A DNA stretch of 64,000 nt. Origin: Saprospiraceae bacterium (GTDB lineage: Bacteria > Bacteroidota > Bacteroidia > Chitinophagales > Saprospiraceae). A program made the position numbers and the translations under genes. This document shows, in pieces, positions 35,968-44,692 of the stretch (position 1 is the first letter of the stretch; the number at the start of each line of letters is the position of its first letter). The stretch is from positions 38,615 to 102,614 of the forward strand of contig JABWBR010000028.1 in assembly GCA_013360405.1 (NCBI GenBank), read 5' to 3'. The notes beneath the pieces are model-generated. The model was not told the origin of the DNA and searched no databases. It was given only the letters and a program-made list of their open reading frames with translations.

Positions 35968-38294
35968 AATTTAAATGTAAGACCCACACTGGGCAAAATA
36001 GGCAATTGGTTAACCCGTTTATTGCTGATGCGGTCTACGTAAAAGATGTTTTCCCTGTTGTACACGTTGGTCACGCTTAATACAGCTTCCAAACTCGAAT
36101 TTTTGCTGAATTCCACGGTGCGCTTCAACGAGGCGTCCAGACGGTGGTAATACGACAGCCGGCCGTCGTTGCGCTTGGTTGATAAAATAGTGCCCAGGTC
36201 GTAATTGCCGGTGAGGATGTCGGTCAGCAGCAAATCGTCGAAACTATTATTTTGGTAAAAACCCTGCGTACGCGTGAAGGGGAAACCCGAACCCATATTC
36301 CAGCGCAGACTAAATTCCCAGGCTTGTTTTTTTCCGAAAGAATAGGTGCCGAGCATATTGATGTTGTGCCTGCGGTCGAAAACGGTCGGGTAAACCTGCT
36401 CGCCGTCGTCGCGGTTTACGTATGTCAGCGAGTAAGTAGCCCACAGGTACAGGTTTTTAGCTTCGTATTTGGCCGACAAGTCGACGCCATAGGCCTCTCC
36501 GGTTTCTGTGACGAAGTCGGGATCCTGGTTGCTGAGCTTATTGAGGTTGATGTTGATCAGTTGCGTGAACCCTTTGTAATAGGGCTCTATATTGAGCTGG
36601 AGCTTTTTGCTAAGGTCTATTTCAAGGCCGCCGATGGCGTGAAACGACTTCTGGAGGCGGTTTTTGGTCGGCGTGTTTGAGCCGGGTTTGTAAAGGGTCT
36701 CTTCCGGGCCGGCAAGGAATCCTACGAAAAAGTTGACGATATCAAATTCATTTACCGAACTGATGAGGTTCTGAGAGTAAACGCCGCCCGCCGCTTTAAA
36801 TCGAAGGAAGTCGGTGATGTTGTATTTTAAACCAAAACGCGGTTCAAACGACATGGCGGCCTGGGAGGCGTAGTAATGCGCCCGGAAGCCGGGTTCGACT
36901 ATCAGGTTGCCTACTTTGAGTTTGTACTTGGCATAACCGGCCAGCTCGGTGGTGAAGTCGCGCTGGCTGTAATTGATATCTACCGGGTTGACAAACGAGA
37001 AGTCTGTGTTAAAACCGGTGAATTCAAACCCGTAATTGACCTGGTTTTTGTTGCCGAAATAAGTGAAGTTAAGAATGGCGGAATAACTGGTGATACCGCT
37101 GCGGCGGGGCCTGTTATCCGACTCATCCAGCATGATGTCGTATTTGGAGTAGGCCACCGAGCCATCCATCACTACATTGGAAGAGGGAGGTACCAAGGTG
37201 AAATTGGCGCCGCCGCCGGTGGTCGTCCAGTTGAGCTTGGCCAACCCCACAAAATCAAATCGGTCGGTGAAGTTGAAACCGAACAGGTTTAATTTGCTGC
37301 CGTTGCCGCCGAGTATGGATACCTTGCCGTAAATATCGGTGAAGCTGTAAGGCAGTACTACGTCGCCGGCAATATCGGAAAAGCTGGTATCACCCGCAGC
37401 AAAAGAGAAAAACGAGGTGTCGGCAGCGTATTTATAGAGGTATTGAGAGGTTTGATCCAGATAAGAGTGTTTAGCTGTTACCAAATAAGATATGCTACTG
37501 CCGGTTTCTTCCGATATTTTTTTGATAGGGCCTTCCAGCAGCGTTTTTACCTGGAAAGGACTGGCGGAGACCAATCCTGCAAAGTGCTTTTTATTGCCTT
37601 CCCGGGTTTTGATATCTACTACCGCCGAGATGCGACCGCCGTATTCGGCATTGAAGCCGCCGGTGAGTACGTCCACGCTGCGAATGGTCTCTGTTTCAAA
37701 AACCGAGAAAAAGCCGATAGTGTGGAAGGGGTTGTAAATCGTCATGCCATCGAGCAGGATCTTGTTTTGAATAGGAGAGCCACCGCGGATGTATAGCTGG
37801 CCGCCCTGGTCACCCGACACGATAATACCCGGTAATACAGGAAGGTACTGGGCGATATCCGCCTCGCCACCGGTGGCCGGCAACGCCCTGATTTGCTTGG
37901 GCGATACGGTGAGCTTAGAGACCTGTACGTCGGAACGGGCCTGTTCGCGCTGGGCGGATACATCGACGGTACTGAGTTCTATACTATTGGGCGATAAGTT
38001 GATGCGCTGATAAACGATGCCGCCGGCTTTTAGGCTTACGTTTACGGCCACGCTATCATAACCGATATACGAGGCCACCAGCGTGTAATTGCCCGCGGGT
38101 ATGCTGCCGAGGCTGAAAAAACCGTCGAGGTCGGTTACTTCACCGAAGTTGGTGTTGAGCAGCCGAACAGTAGCTGCAATAACGGGTTCCCCCGTTTCTT
38201 TATCGTAAATATTACCGCGAATAATACCCGTTTGGGCCGATGCCATTCCTGCGAGCAGAAGAGAGGCTACAAATAGTAAAGCTGTTTTTTTCAT
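35964..38294 (-). CDS. TonB-dependent receptor with CarboxypepD_reg domain
   Basis: This is an outer-membrane TonB-gated transporter of the Bacteroidota type. From ATG 38294 the 776-residue protein has a signal peptide ('...GMASAQ') and an N-terminal carboxypeptidase-like regulatory domain ('GIIRGNIYDKETGEPVIAAT', 'DLDGFFSLGSIPAGNYTLVA'). A plug domain ('LPATGGEADIAQYLPVLPG', 'GGSPIQNKILLDGMTIYNP', 'GGFNAEYGGRIS') and a beta-barrel ending in aromatic 'SVGLTFKF' follow. No SusD partner is adjacent, so polysaccharide uptake is not supported; the substrate is unknown. The extension to 38351 is rejected because it precedes the signal peptide. Confidence 0.94.
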   Translation of the reverse strand: MKKTALLFVASLLLAGMASAQTGIIRGNIYDKETGEPVIAATVRLLNTNFGEVTDLDGFFSLGSIPAGNYTLVASYIGYDSVAVNVSLKAGGIVYQRINLSPNSIELSTVDVSAQREQARSDVQVSKLTVSPKQIRALPATGGEADIAQYLPVLPGIIVSGDQGGQLYIRGGSPIQNKILLDGMTIYNPFHTIGFFSVFETETIRSVDVLTGGFNAEYGGRISAVVDIKTREGNKKHFAGLVSASPFQVKTLLEGPIKKISEETGSSISYLVTAKHSYLDQTSQYLYKYAADTSFFSFAAGDTSFSDIAGDVVLPYSFTDIYGKVSILGGNGSKLNLFGFNFTDRFDFVGLAKLNWTTTGGGANFTLVPPSSNVVMDGSVAYSKYDIMLDESDNRPRRSGITSYSAILNFTYFGNKNQVNYGFEFTGFNTDFSFVNPVDINYSQRDFTTELAGYAKYKLKVGNLIVEPGFRAHYYASQAAMSFEPRFGLKYNITDFLRFKAAGGVYSQNLISSVNEFDIVNFFVGFLAGPEETLYKPGSNTPTKNRLQKSFHAIGGLEIDLSKKLQLNIEPYYKGFTQLININLNKLSNQDPDFVTETGEAYGVDLSAKYEAKNLYLWATYSLTYVNRDDGEQVYPTVFDRRHNINMLGTYSFGKKQAWEFSLRWNMGSGFPFTRTQGFYQNNSFDDLLLTDILTGNYDLGTILSTKRNDGRLSYYHRLDASLKRTVEFSKNSSLEAVLSVTNVYNRENIFYVDRISNKRVNQLPILPSVGLTFKF

Positions 38295-38356
38295 GCGAGT
38301 CGGGCGTTTTGCCGAAGTAAATTTTTCGGCTTTCCAGGCCGTGTGTTTCAAAGCGC

Positions 38357-38386
38357 TGCAAAAATACGCTTGTTTTTACCTTTTGC
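38357..38386 (-). promoter_or_regulatory. Promoter of the TonB-dependent receptor gene
   Basis: On the minus strand TTG (38386-38384), 19 bp, then TATTTTTG (38364-38357), an exact TAnnTTTG. The leader before ATG 38294 is about 55 nt. Confidence 0.65.
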
Positions 38387-38411
38387 AAGGCTTTCTTTTG
38401 TCATTGTTTGT

Positions 38412-38489
38412 CAATTTCAGATTTCGGAATTCGGATGGCGGATTTATCAAGGAACAATCCGAAATCCGAATTTTCGAAATCCGAAATTG
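38412..38489. repeat. Long imperfect palindrome between divergent TBDR and smc genes
   Basis: The left arm 38412-38436 (CAATTTCAGATTTCGGAATT then CGGAT) pairs with 38464-38489 with few mismatches. The unit word GATTTCGGAATTCGGA / TCCGAAATCCGAA recurs several times. It ends 23 bp before the smc ATG. Confidence 0.7.
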
Positions 38490-38498
38490 ATTTTTTCT

Positions 38499-38506
38499 TA
38501 CTTTTG
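38499..38506 (+). promoter_or_regulatory. smc -7 box, near-leaderless
   Basis: TACTTTTG is an exact TAnnTTTG match ending 6 bp before ATG 38513, which would give an almost leaderless message. No -33 TTG at normal spacing was seen; the palindrome arm lies there instead. Confidence 0.4.
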
Positions 38507-38512
38507 CGGGCT

Positions 38513-41500
38513 ATGAGGTTGAAAACGCTGGAAATAAAGGGATTCAAAAGCTTTGCCAACGAGACGGTCATTCACTTTAATGCCGACGTGATCGGTATTG
38601 TAGGACCCAATGGCTCGGGGAAGTCTAATATCGTCGACGCGATACGCTGGGTATTGGGCGAACAAAAAAGCAAAGAATTGCGCCTCGACCAGATGACCAG
38701 CGTGATTTTTAACGGCACCAAAAAACGCAAAGCAAGCGGAGTAGCCCAGGTGTCGATGACTTTTGAAAATACCCGAAATCTCCTGCCAACTGAATATCAG
38801 ACGGTTACAGTTTCTCGCATGCTGTATCGCACCGGCGAAAGCGAATACCGCCTCAACGGCGTGGCTTGCCGACTAAAAGATATTACATCCCTGTTTCTCG
38901 ATACCGGCATCGGCTCTAATTCCTACGCGATCATCGCCCTGGGCATGGTAGACGATATCCTGGCAGACAAGGAAGACGCCCGCCGCAAGATGTTTGAACA
39001 AGCCGCCGGCGTCTCAAAGTACAAGGTGCGCAAACGCGAAACGCTCGCCAAACTCAAAAGCGCCACTGAAGACCTGGATAGGGTAGAGGACCTCCTCCAC
39101 GAAATCGACAATAACCTCAAAACACTCGAAAAACAAGCCAAACGGACCAAGCGGTATTTTGAATTAAAAGAAGAATATAAACAAGCCAGTACCCAACTGT
39201 CGCTGATTAAAGTGGCCGAACTTAAAGAACGCCACAAGGCCGTGAGCAGCCAGTTGCAACAGGAAGAAGACCGCTACCGCCAACTGGAGGTGGATACCCG
39301 CACCCTGGAAGCCCAACTGGAGGCCGAGCGCAAAACCAACCTCGACAAGGAAAAGGTGTTGTCGGATCGCCAGCGCGAACTCAACAACCTCATCGGACTG
39401 GTAAGGAACGCCGAAAATGACCTGCGTTTGCAGGAGCAGCGCCAGCAATTTGTGACCCAAAACAAATCCAAACTGGCCGGCGATATTACCAACGCCCAAA
39501 TCCGCCTGCAGCAGCTCGAACAGGAAATAGCCCAGTACCGCGAGGAACTAACCGCCGAAAAACGGGTGGAGGCCCGCCTCGAATTGGAACTCACCACAGC
39601 CGAAGAGGCGCTGAATAAGATCAAAGAAAGCCACAGTTCGCTCAAAACCGAACTCGACGCTATCGTAGGCCGCCAACAACAAGCCGAAAGAGCCGTTTTT
39701 GAACTCGAAAAACAAAAGGCGGTACATTTTAACCAGCACGATAACCTGCGCCAGGAACTGGAAAAAATCCAGCTCGAAACCCAGATGCGCCGCGACGAGA
39801 TAGGCAAACTGGAAGTGGAAGCAAAAGCCATCGAAACCGAAGAACGCAAGGTGAGCGGGCGACTGGAGACACTGGAACTTCAAGAGGAAAATCGTCAAAA
39901 AGAACTACAAAAGACGGAGGCGCTGCTGGAGGAAACTTCCGCCCGAATGACCCGCATCAACCGCGAACTCGACGCCCGCCGCAACGAATACAAGCTTACC
40001 AAAAATATGATCGACAACCTGGAGGGGTACCCCGAGTCGATCCGCTTTTTGAAGGCTAACAAGGACTGGAAAAAGGAAGCCCCCCTGCTGTCCGACCTCA
40101 TTTATGTGAACGAGCAGTTCCGCATCGCTATCGAAAATTACCTCGATCCCTATCTCAACTACTACGTGGTGGACAATATGGAGGAGGCTTTCCAGGCTAT
40201 CGAACTGCTCAGCCGCAGCCAGAAGGGCAAGGCTAATTTCTTTATGCTCGACGCTTTCCGCGACTACATGATGCCCGCAGTATTGCTTCCCGGCGCCGTG
40301 CAAGCTATCGATATGGTGGAAACCGAACCGGCGTATCGCAACCTGGTCGGCTACCTGCTTGAAAATGTACTGGTAGTGGAAAATGACGACGTCAGGGCGT
40401 CACAACCCGGCAAAGACCTGGTGTTGCTGTCGAAAAGCGGCAAGTTTATCCATCGCAGATACAGCCTTTCCGGAGGATCGGTGGGCTTGTTTGAAGGCAA
40501 AAAGATCGGCCGCAAGAAAAACCTCGAACACCTCGAAGAAGCCATCAAGAAGCTGGAACGCGACGAAAACAAAACTTCGAGTGAGTTTTTCCAAATAAAA
40601 AGCCAGATTGAAACGCTCAAAACCCAGAAGGCCGCCGCGCAAATCCAGCAGGAGCGCAACGAACTCAACCGCTTGTCGCGCGAAAAGGTGTCGCTGAATA
40701 CCCGCCTGGAAAATTTTGCGCATTTTATCAGTCACGCCGACGAGCGCCGCACCCAGATCGACGAGGCAATGGCCGCGCTGCAAAAAGCGCAGTCCGACCT
40801 CGAAACCGACATGGAGCAGAAGCTGGCTGACCTTAAACAGATCAAAGACAATATTTTTAACGCCGACGGCTCTTACCGCCAGGTCGCCGAAGAAATGAGC
40901 CTGGCTTCGTCGGGTTTTAATGATAAAAATATCGCGTTTATCCGCCAGCAGAACAAAGTCAGCGCCCTGCAACGCGAATTGAATTTTAAAGAAAAACAAC
41001 TCGAAGATACCCGCGCAGCGATGCTGTCGGCCCAGCAAACCCTGAGCCACAGCGATGAAGAGCTGATGCAAATTCAGACGTCTATCGACCAACTCACCGC
41101 AGCCCTCCAAACGCGCTACGAAGAACGCAAGGTGATGGAGGCTTCACTGACCGATGCCGAACATGCCTATTTCCAGGCCAGGGGCGGCATCACCGAGATG
41201 GAAGACCACCTGCGAAAGGTCAACCGCCAGCAGCAAGACCAGCAGATTTTGATCAACCAGTTGAAAGACAAGTTCAACGAGGTCAAATTCGATATCAGCG
41301 CCGTAGCCCAGCGCCTTCGTATTGAATTCAATATCGAAATCAACGATATCATCAACGAGGCGCCGCCTGTGGTGGTCAACGTGGATGAACTTCAACAACA
41401 GGTAGAGCGCGTCAAAAACCGCCTGGACAACTACGGCGAGATCAACCCGCTGGCCGTGGAGGCCTACGACGAGATGAAGGAACGCCACGATTCCATCTCG

Positions 41501-42067
41501 CAGCAACGCGACGATATTGTGAAGGCCAAAGACTCGTTGATGGAGACGATCAAAGAAATTGAGGAAACCGCCACTTCCCAGTTCCTGGAGGCTTTTGAGA
41601 AGGCGAGGTTGTATTTTATCGACGTATTCCGCAGTTTGTTTACCCAGGATGACAACTGCGACCTGGTGCTGCTCGAACCCGACAATCCGCTGGAATCGCG
41701 CATTGAAATCGTGGCCAAACCCAAGGGCAAACGCCCTCAGACGATCAGCCAGCTTTCAGGCGGGGAGAAAACGCTGACAGCCATTGCTTTGCTGTTTGCG
41801 CTTTATCTGCTCAAACCAGCGCCTTTCTGTATCTTCGACGAGGTGGATGCGCCGCTCGACGACGCCAACATCAGCAAGTTCAACAAGATCATTAAGAAAT
41901 TTTCGGGCGAGTCGCAGTTTATCATAGTTACCCACAACAAACTCACAATGGCGGCAGTGGATACGATCTACGGCGTATTTATGGCCGAGCAGGGCGTGTC
42001 GGGGGTAAGCCCGGTCGATTTTCGCAGCTTCGAGCATACTGCGGCTTTTGAGGTAAGCGGTCGTTAA
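38513..42067 (+). CDS. smc: Chromosome segregation ATPase SMC
   Basis: This is the core ATPase of the bacterial condensin. From ATG 38513 the protein is 1184 residues: 'MRLKTLEIKGFKSFANET', Walker A 'GPNGSGKSN' (about 32-40), a first coiled coil, a hinge (about 515-670, 'GYPESIRFLKANKDWKKEAP'), a second coiled coil, the C-loop 'QLSGGEKTLTAIALLFAL' and Walker B 'FCIFDEVDAPLDDANISKF'. The size and hinge separate it from SbcC and RecN. ScpA/ScpB are not in the window. The extension to 38408 crosses the palindrome and is rejected. Its stop overlaps the ktrA-like stop by 4 bp (TTAA). Confidence 0.97.
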   Translation: MRLKTLEIKGFKSFANETVIHFNADVIGIVGPNGSGKSNIVDAIRWVLGEQKSKELRLDQMTSVIFNGTKKRKASGVAQVSMTFENTRNLLPTEYQTVTVSRMLYRTGESEYRLNGVACRLKDITSLFLDTGIGSNSYAIIALGMVDDILADKEDARRKMFEQAAGVSKYKVRKRETLAKLKSATEDLDRVEDLLHEIDNNLKTLEKQAKRTKRYFELKEEYKQASTQLSLIKVAELKERHKAVSSQLQQEEDRYRQLEVDTRTLEAQLEAERKTNLDKEKVLSDRQRELNNLIGLVRNAENDLRLQEQRQQFVTQNKSKLAGDITNAQIRLQQLEQEIAQYREELTAEKRVEARLELELTTAEEALNKIKESHSSLKTELDAIVGRQQQAERAVFELEKQKAVHFNQHDNLRQELEKIQLETQMRRDEIGKLEVEAKAIETEERKVSGRLETLELQEENRQKELQKTEALLEETSARMTRINRELDARRNEYKLTKNMIDNLEGYPESIRFLKANKDWKKEAPLLSDLIYVNEQFRIAIENYLDPYLNYYVVDNMEEAFQAIELLSRSQKGKANFFMLDAFRDYMMPAVLLPGAVQAIDMVETEPAYRNLVGYLLENVLVVENDDVRASQPGKDLVLLSKSGKFIHRRYSLSGGSVGLFEGKKIGRKKNLEHLEEAIKKLERDENKTSSEFFQIKSQIETLKTQKAAAQIQQERNELNRLSREKVSLNTRLENFAHFISHADERRTQIDEAMAALQKAQSDLETDMEQKLADLKQIKDNIFNADGSYRQVAEEMSLASSGFNDKNIAFIRQQNKVSALQRELNFKEKQLEDTRAAMLSAQQTLSHSDEELMQIQTSIDQLTAALQTRYEERKVMEASLTDAEHAYFQARGGITEMEDHLRKVNRQQQDQQILINQLKDKFNEVKFDISAVAQRLRIEFNIEINDIINEAPPVVVNVDELQQQVERVKNRLDNYGEINPLAVEAYDEMKERHDSISQQRDDIVKAKDSLMETIKEIEETATSQFLEAFEKARLYFIDVFRSLFTQDDNCDLVLLEPDNPLESRIEIVAKPKGKRPQTISQLSGGEKTLTAIALLFALYLLKPAPFCIFDEVDAPLDDANISKFNKIIKKFSGESQFIIVTHNKLTMAAVDTIYGVFMAEQGVSGVSPVDFRSFEHTAAFEVSGR

Positions 42068-42750
42068 GTATTGAGCAGCTTTTCAATATCGTCGGCTTTT
42101 CCGAAAATCACAAGGATATCGTGTGCCTCTAGAATGGTATTTGGCGTTACCACGCCGAAAACTTCCTGAATATTCTGCCAGTTGCCCAAAATGCTGCGCC
42201 GCCTGCGCTTGCGGATGATAGTTACGATATTGACGTGGTTGTCTTCCCTGAATTTGGCCTGCTGTATTGTCATACCCACGTATTGCTCCGGCACTTCTGC
42301 CTCTACAATGTCAAATTCATCATCCAGGCTAAAAGAAGATAAAGCGCCTTTTATCATAAAACGGCTGGCCAGCCGGCGCGCGGTGTCTGCCTCCGGGTGT
42401 AGAATTTCTTCGATACCCATGGCTTCCAGTACGGTCTGGTGCAAATCAGAGATAGCCCGGCTGATGATTTTTTTGGAGCAATACTTTTTGAGCAGTGCCG
42501 TGGTGAGGATAGAAGCGCCCGTGTCTTCGCCAATGCCGATAATCACATAATCGGCGTCGTCGAGCGGGAGGGCTTGTATAGCTTCTTCATCAGTAGTATC
42601 CATGCAGATGGCATGCGTGATTTTATCCTGGAGGGAATTCACTTTGTTGATACTTCGGTCTACGCCGATCACCTCATGGCCGTCTTCCATCAGTTTGATT
42701 GAAAGACTAGCGCCGAAGTTACCCAGCCCGATAATGATAAATTTCATCAC
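42064..42750 (-). CDS. ktrA: KtrA/TrkA-type potassium channel regulator (RCK protein)
   Basis: This is a cytoplasmic nucleotide-binding ring subunit gating the partner K+ channel. The 228-residue protein has an RCK_N Rossmann domain ('FIIIGLGNFGASLSIKLMED', 'VIGVDRSINKVNSLQDKI', 'YVIIGIGEDTGASILTTALL') and an RCK_C domain (about 140-225, 'EAEVPEQYVGMTIQQAKF'). The single RCK unit fits KtrA rather than the doubled TrkA. It follows the channel gene by 21 bp. Confidence 0.93.
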   Translation of the reverse strand: MMKFIIIGLGNFGASLSIKLMEDGHEVIGVDRSINKVNSLQDKITHAICMDTTDEEAIQALPLDDADYVIIGIGEDTGASILTTALLKKYCSKKIISRAISDLHQTVLEAMGIEEILHPEADTARRLASRFMIKGALSSFSLDDEFDIVEAEVPEQYVGMTIQQAKFREDNHVNIVTIIRKRRRRSILGNWQNIQEVFGVVTPNTILEAHDILVIFGKADDIEKLLNT

Positions 42751-42771
42751 TTTTTATTTTTAACTGGTTCG

Positions 42772-44529
42772 TTAGCTAATAAAAATATCTTCTTCGGGGA
42801 ATTGGTAGGGTTTGTTTTTTACCCTGAAAAACTGTTGCACGATTCCCACGAGCAAAGTTAGAAAACTCACTCTGCCTATAAACATCGTAATAGTCAGTAC
42901 TATTTTGCTGGCATCACTTAGTTTGGACGTAATACCCAAAGAGAGACCGACGGTGCCGTAAGCGGAAAAACATTCGAAAGACAAGGGCATCAGGCCCAAT
43001 TCGCCATCAAAAATAGAAACCAGAAACACCGAAAATCCCAGCGCTACCAATGACAGACTCATGATCGAAAAAGCGCGCTGCTGCGTTTTTTGAGGAATTT
43101 CTTTCCAGCCCAGCTCCATCCGCCTTTTCCCCGTTAGCTGTTGCCATATGTTGAGCGTTACAATAGCAAAGGTACTGGTTTTTATACCGCCGCCGGTAGA
43201 CCCTGGCGAAGCTCCTATCCACATGAGTAGCAAGTATATAAGTAGGGTTGGCAAGGTTAAAGCTCCAATATTTACGGTATTGAAGCCGGCTGTTCGTGGT
43301 GTCACCGACCCAAAAAAAGCCTCCACGACTTTACCCCAGCCATGGTGTTCTTTGAGCGTGTTGTTATATTCGAGAATATAAAAAGCCAACGTGCCTACAA
43401 CCAGTAACAAGAAGGTGGTATACACTACGATTTTGGTATTTAAACTAATAAGCGGACGCGTAGGGTGGATGTGTTTTTGGGTAAATATTTGCTGGTATCT
43501 GTTGAGTATCCAGATTTTTATAAAAGTAAAATAGTTGAAAACTACTATATAGCCAATCCCCCCAATGATGATCAGTACGGCAATAACCAGGTGAATACCA
43601 TAGTTGAAGCGGATACTTTCTTCATATAATCCATTAGAAAGAGTTGAAAAACCGGCATTACAAAAAGCAGAAACGGCGTGAAAAACAGAAAAAAATACTT
43701 GCTCACCAAAACCATTAACTACCTTTTCGTTCATATAGGAATAGATCAGTACGGCGCCAATAGATTCAACTGCAAGAGTGAATAAGACTATTTTGACCAG
43801 CGTGCGGAAGGTCTGACCGATGTTTTCCGCATTAATAAAGTCTTTAAGCATGATCTGATTCTGAAAGGATGTTTTTCCCCTAAAAAACAGACCGAATAGA
43901 TTGGTAAAAGTAAGTACGCCTAACCCCCCCATTTGAATGAGGATAAGTATAGCGATTTGCCCGAACCGGGTAAAATCTTTTTCCGTATCTAATATGGCTA
44001 AGCCGGTTACGCAAACTGCGCTGGTGGACGTAAATAACGCATCTACAAAATTGATACCCTTGTAGGTGGCACTTGGCACCATTAGCAAAAAAGTGCCGCC
44101 GAATATCAGAAATAAAAAACTGATGGCAAATATCAAGGCAGGATGGAGCGGCTGTTTCTGAATAGCAAAAAGCCGTTCTGAAAATTCAGTCACAAACATC
44201 ATTCCGGCCAACCATCGCTCCAGGTAAAAATGGCCCAGCATATCGAGCAGGGATACGCCGCTGAGTCCAAAAATAATTTCAGCCAACAGAATAGATAACG
44301 CCAGACCCCAGGTAATATAATGCGCCAGGCGGCGAAGGGGCCTTTCTTTTTGCTTGAAAAATATTCTGATACTCAATCCCGCAAACATGCCAACGGCATA
44401 CAATAGGTAAAACCACCGTATGAAATGCTCATGGTGCGCTTTCTGCTGAAAGCCGATGTCATAGAGTAACACAACAAAGCCCACCAGGCTGGCCCAAAAT
44501 AACGGAACTTCGACGTGTTTAGATTTCAT
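42772..44529 (-). CDS. ktrB: KtrB/TrkH-type potassium transporter
   Basis: This is an inner-membrane K+ channel-like transporter. The 585-residue protein has four P-loop repeats with filter motifs 'TSAVCVTGLAILD', 'VSAFCNAGFST', 'TPRTAGFNTVN' and 'SAYGTVGLSLGI'. About 140 residues with several extra membrane helices precede the first repeat, longer than Bacillus KtrB. The RCK regulator is encoded next. A short palindrome (44540-44558) lies just upstream of the start. Confidence 0.94.
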   Translation of the reverse strand: MKSKHVEVPLFWASLVGFVVLLYDIGFQQKAHHEHFIRWFYLLYAVGMFAGLSIRIFFKQKERPLRRLAHYITWGLALSILLAEIIFGLSGVSLLDMLGHFYLERWLAGMMFVTEFSERLFAIQKQPLHPALIFAISFLFLIFGGTFLLMVPSATYKGINFVDALFTSTSAVCVTGLAILDTEKDFTRFGQIAILILIQMGGLGVLTFTNLFGLFFRGKTSFQNQIMLKDFINAENIGQTFRTLVKIVLFTLAVESIGAVLIYSYMNEKVVNGFGEQVFFSVFHAVSAFCNAGFSTLSNGLYEESIRFNYGIHLVIAVLIIIGGIGYIVVFNYFTFIKIWILNRYQQIFTQKHIHPTRPLISLNTKIVVYTTFLLLVVGTLAFYILEYNNTLKEHHGWGKVVEAFFGSVTPRTAGFNTVNIGALTLPTLLIYLLLMWIGASPGSTGGGIKTSTFAIVTLNIWQQLTGKRRMELGWKEIPQKTQQRAFSIMSLSLVALGFSVFLVSIFDGELGLMPLSFECFSAYGTVGLSLGITSKLSDASKIVLTITMFIGRVSFLTLLVGIVQQFFRVKNKPYQFPEEDIFIS

Positions 44530-44539
44530 TTGTCTAAGT

Positions 44540-44558
44540 TAGAACATGCATCGTTCTA
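44540..44558. promoter_or_regulatory. Candidate operator upstream of ktrB
   Basis: TAGAAC-ATGCATC-GTTCTA is a 6-bp perfect inverted repeat with a 7-bp centre that is itself palindromic (ATGCAT), 11 bp upstream of the ktrB ATG. It looks like a dimeric regulator site; the regulator is unknown. Confidence 0.3.
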
Positions 44559-44621
44559 GTTCGAAATACTACAAAACGAGATGCAAATTAACCAAATTCA
44601 GTATATCAGGTATAGGGCTAT

Positions 44622-44672
44622 AAAAAAACGCCTCACAAGAAGTAGCCAATAAATCCTGACTCTTGCGAGGCG
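44622..44672 (-). terminator. Rho-independent terminator of the AsmA-like gene
   Basis: On the minus strand CGCCTCGCAAGA (44672-44661) pairs with TCTTGTGAGGCG (44640-44629) with one mismatch and a 20-nt loop, followed directly by T7 (44628-44622). It lies 21 bp past the stop at 44693. Confidence 0.75.
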
Positions 44673-44692
44673 CCTGTTTGACCCGGCTTCAC

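Noticed and set aside
38408..38512. N-terminal extension of smc
   Set aside because: It is encoded by the word palindrome and promoter box; ATG 38513 gives the canonical SMC N-terminus.
38513..42067. Reading the large coiled-coil ATPase as SbcC, partner of the nearby sbcD
   Set aside because: The globular hinge near the middle, the SMC signature QLSGGEKTL and the N-terminus MRLKTLEIKGFKSF identify SMC; SbcC has a zinc-hook CxxC instead.
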